Origin: JAICYJ01 sp038212095
Lineage (GTDB): Bacteria; Actinomycetota; Thermoleophilia; Gaiellales; JAICJC01
DNA: 35,719 nucleotides
Assembly: GCA_038212095.1 (NCBI GenBank)
Contig: JBBQUW010000029.1
Coordinates: 1 to 35,719 of the forward strand
Reading direction: 5' to 3'
Shown: piece after piece, positions 31,994 to 35,719 of the stretch
Position numbering within the stretch: position 1 is the first letter of the stretch
How the letters are laid out: each line of letters starts with the position of its first letter
The notes under the pieces: generated by a model
Told to the model about the DNA's origin: nothing
Databases searched by the model: none
Seen by the model: the letters and a program-made list of their open reading frames with translations, nothing else
Made by a program: the position numbers and the translations under genes

Positions 31994-32869
31994 TCAGCCG
32001 CCGACGCTTCTCATCCAGTTGTCGCTCTTGAGCAGGACGCGCATGCCGGCCCGCTCGTACAGCCGCACCGCGCCGGTCTCGTTCTCGGCTCCGACACCCA
32101 GGCCGGCACGCCGCAGGCCATGGTCGTGCAGTCCGCGAAACGCAGCCCGCAGCAGCGCCTCACCCAGCCCGCGTCGCCTCCACGGCGCGCGCACGCCCAG
32201 CACCGAGACCCACCCCACGTCCGGCTCGCCCGGGGCGTATGGGTACGCCAGCACGATCCCCGCGAGCTCGCCGCCGTCCCACGCCAGCGTCCACAGCGTG
32301 GGATCGAAACCCGGCTTGTGCAGGTAGAACTCCCGAAAGCTCGATTCGGTCGCCACGTGGTGGAACGGGTCGTCGGCGAAGCACTCGTTGAGCGCTTCGC
32401 GTACCGGCACCTCCTCGTTCGGCCGGTACGGCCGCAGCTCGATGCCGGCCGGCGGCGCGGGAGAGGGCGGCCGATCGGCGTCGAACTCGATCCGCATCGT
32501 GTACGCCGAGCGCCAGTGGCGGTATCCGCGCTGCGCGAGGATCCCGGCCAGCTCATGTCCGGCCGGGAAGAACAGACGCACCTGCCGCAGCCCTTGCTCC
32601 CGGGCGTGACGCTCGGCCCACTCGACGAACGTCAGCCAGTGGCCGGGCGCCGCCACCTCGAGCGCGACCTCATCGCCCTGGATCCATATGTCGCCGTAGC
32701 CGACAACGTGGCCGTCGATCTCCAGCACCCGCAGCCACTCCGGCCGTAGCTCCGGATTGTGCAGCCACGACACGATCTCGTCGACGTCGATCGGCCGCGT
32801 CGCGCCAAAGGCGACCCGGTAGAGCTCGACCACGGCCTCGGCGTCGTCCTCTCGAAGCTGTCGCACCAC
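31994..32869 (-). CDS. Tandem GNAT domain acetyltransferase (MshD-like arrangement)
   Basis: 291 aa with two GNAT-like halves. The N-terminal half (about 1-140) starts VVRQLREDDAEAVVELYRVAF and keeps the fold but not a clear acetyl-CoA loop. The C-terminal half (about 150-291) has VLGVRAPWRRRGLGEALL, the R/Q-x-x-G-x-G pyrophosphate loop, and ENETGAVRLYERAGM. This double arrangement resembles mycothiol acetyltransferase, but the substrate is not proven. The GTG at 32869 is chosen because TAGCAT lies at leaderless distance and the protein begins with a normal GNAT strand. Longer open frames upstream run antisense over the next gene. Confidence 0.82.
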   Translation of the reverse strand: MVRQLREDDAEAVVELYRVAFGATRPIDVDEIVSWLHNPELRPEWLRVLEIDGHVVGYGDIWIQGDEVALEVAAPGHWLTFVEWAERHAREQGLRQVRLFFPAGHELAGILAQRGYRHWRSAYTMRIEFDADRPPSPAPPAGIELRPYRPNEEVPVREALNECFADDPFHHVATESSFREFYLHKPGFDPTLWTLAWDGGELAGIVLAYPYAPGEPDVGWVSVLGVRAPWRRRGLGEALLRAAFRGLHDHGLRRAGLGVGAENETGAVRLYERAGMRVLLKSDNWMRSVGG

Positions 32870-32876
32870 CCGCCGG

Positions 32877-32882
32877 ATGCTA
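32877..32882 (-). promoter_or_regulatory. -10 hexamer TAGCAT of a leaderless promoter (minus strand)
   Basis: It ends at 32877, 8 nt from the GTG at 32869. It lies back to back with the plus-strand -10 at 32898. Confidence 0.55.
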
Positions 32883-32897
32883 ATCGCTGCCGCTGGA

Positions 32898-32903
32898 TAG
32901 ACT
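32898..32903 (+). promoter_or_regulatory. -10 hexamer TAGACT of a near-leaderless promoter
   Basis: It ends 9 nt before the ATG at 32912. The same hexamer serves murI and, with a leader, guaB3. Confidence 0.6.
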
Positions 32904-32911
32904 CGCACGCG

Positions 32912-33577
32912 ATGCCGCCCGGGCCGTTGCAGAACCGCGTCACGCCGCTGGGAGCGCTGGTCGCCGAACCTGCCCGCGGCCTCGTCTATGGCAACCGCGG
33001 CTGCCTGCACGATCGTGACGGGCGCATCCGCAAGCACCACGCCGGCCGCCGCTGGATCGCCTGCCGGCTCGAGTTCCGCGGCTGGCTGCGCCGACCACTG
33101 CTGCAGCCGGGCCGGTTCACTGAGCTGTTCTTTCTCGATGAAGCGACGGCTATGGCCGCCGGCCACCGCGCCTGCGCGCTCTGCCGGCGCGAGGACTACC
33201 TCCGTCTCGGCCGGCTGTGGCGCGAGCTGCATCCCGATGACCGCGGCGCGGATGCGATCGACGCCACGCTGCACCGCGAACGTTGGGACGCCGCGACCGG
33301 TGCCCGGCTGCACGATGCGCCGCTGGACGACCTGCCCGATGGCGCGTTCATCCTGCACGGCGGCCGGCCGCACCTGGTGTTCGGCAATCGACTGCTGGTC
33401 TGGTCGACCCGCGGGTACCACGGCGGCGAGCGCCGTCCAACTGGCGCGCGCACGGCTGTGATCACGCCGCCCTCGCTGGTCGCGGTGCTCAGGTCGGGCT
33501 GGCGTCCGCTGGTGCCGCTGCTGCACCCCTCGGCTCACGCCACATCGTCGTCACCACCGCGCCCGTCGGCACGGTGA
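32912..33577 (+). CDS. Conserved hypothetical protein with CxxC motif
   Basis: 221 aa. Notable stretches are GLVYGNRGCLHD, RRWIACRLEFRG, TELFFLDEATAMAAGHRACALCRREDY (CALC about residues 90-93) and HGGRPHLVFGNRLLVW. The density of Trp, Arg, His and Cys suggests a conserved family with a possible metal or nucleic acid site. I recall similar uncharacterised bacterial proteins but cannot give a function. The ATG at 32912 is supported by TAGACT. The last 89 bp overlap the end of the convergent acetyltransferase gene, and the final Ser/Pro-rich residues may be a frame extension without function. Confidence 0.7.
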   Translation: MPPGPLQNRVTPLGALVAEPARGLVYGNRGCLHDRDGRIRKHHAGRRWIACRLEFRGWLRRPLLQPGRFTELFFLDEATAMAAGHRACALCRREDYLRLGRLWRELHPDDRGADAIDATLHRERWDAATGARLHDAPLDDLPDGAFILHGGRPHLVFGNRLLVWSTRGYHGGERRPTGARTAVITPPSLVAVLRSGWRPLVPLLHPSAHATSSSPPRPSAR

Positions 33578-34136
33578 ATGAGCCGTGGGGCGCGAACCCG
33601 TGGCGGGCGTAGCGCTCGTTGTTTGCCAGGTTGGTCGACTCGAGGTACACCGGCATTCCCAATGCGTCTATCCGGCGCAGGTTCTCCGCCAACAAGCCCA
33701 TGCCGATGCCACGGCCGCGGCTGTCGTCGTGCGTGCCGAGCAGGGAGAGGTAGAAGTGCGGCCTCCGCGGCTGTGCCAGCTCGAAGGCATGGAACGCCTC
33801 CATCACCCGATCGCAATCCGTGCCAAGCTGATCGCGGATCACCTGCTCGAACGGCTCCACCTCGCTGGCGTCGAACTCCTGTCCACCGGGAGGGATCCAG
33901 ACCGCCGCCGACTCGCCGCCCTCGCTCATCAGCACCCACGGATAGCGGGTGGCGCTGCGGCACATGAAGCCGAAGATGGCCGCGGTCGCGCGGCGCCGGC
34001 GATCGCCCTCGCCAAACAGCGGGCCCCAGGTGGGGTCGTCAAAGAACGAGGTGACCATGATCTCGGTCACTCGCTCGTGGTCGGCCACGCCGGCGACGCG
34101 CGCCGCGACCGCGGGTGGCTGTGAGAACGCGGTCAT
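33489..34136 (-). CDS. GNAT family N-acetyltransferase
   Basis: 215 aa. The acetyl-CoA pyrophosphate loop is DDSRGRGIGMGLL (about residues 136-148) after the strand HFYLSLLGTH. STNLANNERYARHGF is the typical alpha4 segment. The N-terminal part (VTEIMVTSFFDDPTWGPLFG) resembles acetyltransferases acting on small amines or antibiotics, but the substrate is unknown. The ATG at 34136 lies 11 nt from a minus-strand TATCAT hexamer (34152-34147), giving a leader of about 4 nt. The 3' end overlaps the convergent gene by 89 bp. Confidence 0.85.
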   Translation of the reverse strand: MTAFSQPPAVAARVAGVADHERVTEIMVTSFFDDPTWGPLFGEGDRRRRATAAIFGFMCRSATRYPWVLMSEGGESAAVWIPPGGQEFDASEVEPFEQVIRDQLGTDCDRVMEAFHAFELAQPRRPHFYLSLLGTHDDSRGRGIGMGLLAENLRRIDALGMPVYLESTNLANNERYARHGFAPHGSFTVPTGAVVTTMWREPRGAAAAPADASPT

Positions 34137-34146
34137 CGGACGAGCG

Positions 34147-34152
34147 ATGATA
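34147..34152 (-). promoter_or_regulatory. Probable -10 hexamer TATCAT (minus strand)
   Basis: It ends at 34147, 11 nt from the ATG at 34136. It is close to the TATAAT consensus but slightly farther than in the strictly leaderless genes. Confidence 0.5.
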
Positions 34153-34236
34153 GCTCGCGGGCGCGTCCAAAATCCGTTTCCACGCCGGATCTCGATATGA
34201 GAGACTTGTCACAATCTATGTGGACGGGGGGTCAAC

Positions 34237-35622
34237 ATGAGTACGAGCACCATCACCGCCGCTGCCCACCAGGAGCTGGCCGAGTTCTCGGGTGAGCTGG
34301 TGGGGCCGGACGATGCCGGCTACGACGAGGCGCGCAAGGTCTACAACGCGATGATCGATCGACGACCGGCGCTGGTCGCGAAGTGCGCCAACGACGAGGA
34401 CGTGGTGGCCGCGGTCAACTTCGCGCGCGAGCATGGCACGCTGCTCGCGGTTCGGGGCGGCGGGCACAACGGCGGCGGCCTCGGCGTCTGCGACGACGGC
34501 GTCGTGGTCGATCTTTCGCTGATGCGCGAGATCACCGTCGACGCCGTTGCGCGCACCGTGCGGGTGGGCGGCGGCTGCACGTGGGCCGAGGTCGACCAAG
34601 CCACCCACGAGGTGGGCATGGCCACGCCGTGCGGGATCATCGGCAGCACCGGCGTGGGCGGGCTCACGCTGGGCGGCGGCATCGGCCACATCGCCCGTAA
34701 GCATGGGCTCAGCATCGACAGCTTGCTCGAGGCCGAGATGGTGCTGGCCGACGGCCGTCAGGTGAAGGCCAGTGCCGACGAGAACTCAGACCTGTTCTGG
34801 GCGATCCGGGGCGGCGGCGGCAACTTCGGCGTCGTCACGGCGTTCCTCTTTCGCTTGCACCCGATCAACATGGTGCAGGCGGGTCCGACGTTCTGGCCGC
34901 TCGAGCAGTCGGGCGACGTGCTGCGCACCTACCGATCGTTCATCCTCGCGGCCCCCCGCGAGCTGAACGGCTTCTTCGCGTTCGCGACGGTGCCCCCGGT
35001 GCCGGCATTCCCCGAGGAGCTGCATGGTCGCAAGGTGTGCGGCATCGTCTGGTGTCACACCGGGTCCTCGGACGAGGCCGCCGCGGCGATGGCGCCGATG
35101 CTGGCCGTTGGGACGCCGCTCCTGCACGGCGTCGGCGAGATGCCCTACCCGGCGCTGCAGGGATTCTTCGACCCGCTCTACCCGGCCGGCCTGCAGTGGT
35201 ACTGGCGGGCGGACTTCGTGCGGGAGCTCTCGGACGCAGCGATCGAGGAGCACGTCAGGTTCGGCGAGGAGATGCCGGCCGGACACTCGACGATGCACCT
35301 GTATCCGATCGACGGCGCCGTGCATGACGTCGGCTCGTCGGACACGGCGTTCAGCTTCCGCGACGTGAACTGGGCACAGGTGATCGTGGGCGTTGACCCG
35401 GATCCCGCCGCGGCGGACGCGATCACCCGCTGGACGGTCGACTACTGGGATGCCACGCACCCCCACTCGGCCGGTGGCGCCTACGTCAACTTCATGATGG
35501 ATGAGGGTCAAGACCGCGTGAAGGCCACCTACGGCGGTAACTACGACCGTTTGACGCGGCTCAAGTCCAAATACAACCCGAACAACCTGTTCCGGGTCAA
35601 CCAGAACATTCACCCGGCGTGA
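34237..35622 (+). CDS. FAD-binding BBE-family oxidoreductase
   Basis: 461 aa. The FAD_binding_4 (VAO-type) domain has VRGGGHNGGGLGVCDDGVVVDLS (about residues 71-93), whose His is the usual covalent FAD attachment site, and GSTGVGGLTLGGGIGHIARKHGLSID (about 136-161). The C-terminal berberine-bridge motif is YGGNYDRLTRLKSKYNPNNLFRVNQNI. The second attachment Cys of bicovalent members is not clearly present, though a Cys lies nearby (TPCGIIG). The family oxidises sugars, alcohols or alkaloid-like compounds with oxygen; the substrate is unknown and no export signal is seen. GGGGGG at 34226-34231 precedes the ATG by 5 nt. A terminator-like hairpin follows. Confidence 0.88.
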   Translation: MSTSTITAAAHQELAEFSGELVGPDDAGYDEARKVYNAMIDRRPALVAKCANDEDVVAAVNFAREHGTLLAVRGGGHNGGGLGVCDDGVVVDLSLMREITVDAVARTVRVGGGCTWAEVDQATHEVGMATPCGIIGSTGVGGLTLGGGIGHIARKHGLSIDSLLEAEMVLADGRQVKASADENSDLFWAIRGGGGNFGVVTAFLFRLHPINMVQAGPTFWPLEQSGDVLRTYRSFILAAPRELNGFFAFATVPPVPAFPEELHGRKVCGIVWCHTGSSDEAAAAMAPMLAVGTPLLHGVGEMPYPALQGFFDPLYPAGLQWYWRADFVRELSDAAIEEHVRFGEEMPAGHSTMHLYPIDGAVHDVGSSDTAFSFRDVNWAQVIVGVDPDPAAADAITRWTVDYWDATHPHSAGGAYVNFMMDEGQDRVKATYGGNYDRLTRLKSKYNPNNLFRVNQNIHPA

Positions 35623-35629
35623 GCGCGAT

Positions 35630-35661
35630 GGGCGTCCGTTGGCCGCGGCCGGCGGACGCCC
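35630..35661 (+). terminator. GC-rich hairpin after the flavoprotein gene
   Basis: A 9-bp stem GGGCGTCCG/CGGACGCCC (35630-35638 with 35653-35661) encloses an inner GGCC-GC-GGCC dyad. There is no U-tract. It sits 8 bp after the stop. Confidence 0.65.
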
Positions 35662-35676
35662 ACCCCGCGCGGTCGG

Positions 35677-35682
35677 TAAGCT
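35677..35682 (+). promoter_or_regulatory. -10 hexamer TAAGCT of a leaderless promoter
   Basis: It ends 7 nt before the GTG at 35689, the start of a gene that runs out of the window. Confidence 0.5.
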
Positions 35683-35688
35683 GGAGCG

Positions 35689-35719
35689 GTGCGAAGGAAG
35701 CTGCCCGCAGGCTACGAAC
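35689..35719 (+). CDS. First codons of a further gene, possibly a GNAT acetyltransferase (cut by window end)
   Basis: Only about ten codons are visible: MRRKLPAGYE. The GTG is at exact leaderless distance from TAAGCT. The LPxGYE opening is common in a group of small GNAT acetyltransferases, which is the only hint of identity. Confidence 0.4.
   Translation, partial: MRRKLPAGYE

Noticed and set aside
34206..34214. TTGT-C-ACAA dyad as repressor operator of the flavoprotein gene
   Set aside because: Arms of only 4 bp, with no regulator gene adjacent; too weak to support.

Overview
The window is a very GC-rich bacterial chromosome segment, packed with genes on both strands, with strong G/C preference at third codon positions and frequent GTG and TTG starts. 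Gene content points to a deep-branching actinobacterium, most likely Thermoleophilia (Solirubrobacterales/Gaiellales-like). The supporting points are the rplM-rpsI-glmM-glmS order, a CBS-less GuaB3-type IMP dehydrogenase directly before guaA, a DnaQ-exonuclease/GIY-YIG fusion behind a Gram-positive type SOS box, a DrrAB-type exporter, and mycobacteria-like leaderless promoters. The taxonomic placement is inference. No tRNA, rRNA, CRISPR array, insertion sequence or phage gene was seen.

Layout. 1-6750: the Ser/Gly-rich tail of a cut-off protein, a YfhO-like membrane protein, a cupin/TPR protein, a CPYC-motif GST/Grx2-like protein, an overlapping SIS isomerase/class I amidotransferase operon, and a secreted protein. 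6817-8972: murI-rph-rdgB in close succession. 8973-11005: a YihY membrane protein, divergent from a Roadblock-like protein, a small membrane protein and pyrE. 11103-14455: HU, then the SOS-box-controlled exonuclease/GIY-YIG protein overlapping pyrF. 14456-18957: a small membrane protein, divergent from a PfkB sugar kinase, then guaB3-guaA and a tiny secreted peptide. 18967-24524 (minus strand): a DrrAB-type ABC exporter, a frameshift-broken secreted protein and a sedolisin protease. 24580-26285: an XdhC-like protein and a metallophosphoesterase. 26455-31988: a degenerate HD-GYP protein, then rplM-rpsI-glmM-glmS and a small membrane protein. 31994-35719: GNAT acetyltransferases, a conserved protein with a CxxC motif, a BBE-type flavoprotein and the first codons of one more gene.

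The core genes form a nucleotide and cell-wall precursor block. PyrE and PyrF make UMP, GuaB3 and GuaA make GMP, and RdgB removes deaminated purine nucleotides. MurI supplies D-glutamate, and GlmS with GlmM supplies glucosamine-1-phosphate for UDP-GlcNAc. The accessory genes (protease, exporter, acetyltransferases, flavoprotein) look like secretion and small-molecule functions.

The most striking non-coding signal is promoter geometry. A TAnnnT -10 hexamer ends 7-9 nt before the start codon at thirteen genes on both strands, which predicts leaderless mRNAs as a standard mode here. It also settles several start codons and produces two very compact divergent promoter pairs. Other points of interest are a perfect 16-bp LexA-type palindrome touching the start codon of a Cho/UvrC-like nuclease, a possible leader peptide and hairpin before guaB3, an HD-GYP protein lacking key metal ligands, and a secreted protein gene with two same-direction frameshifts. 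I did not find a clearly new multi-gene system.
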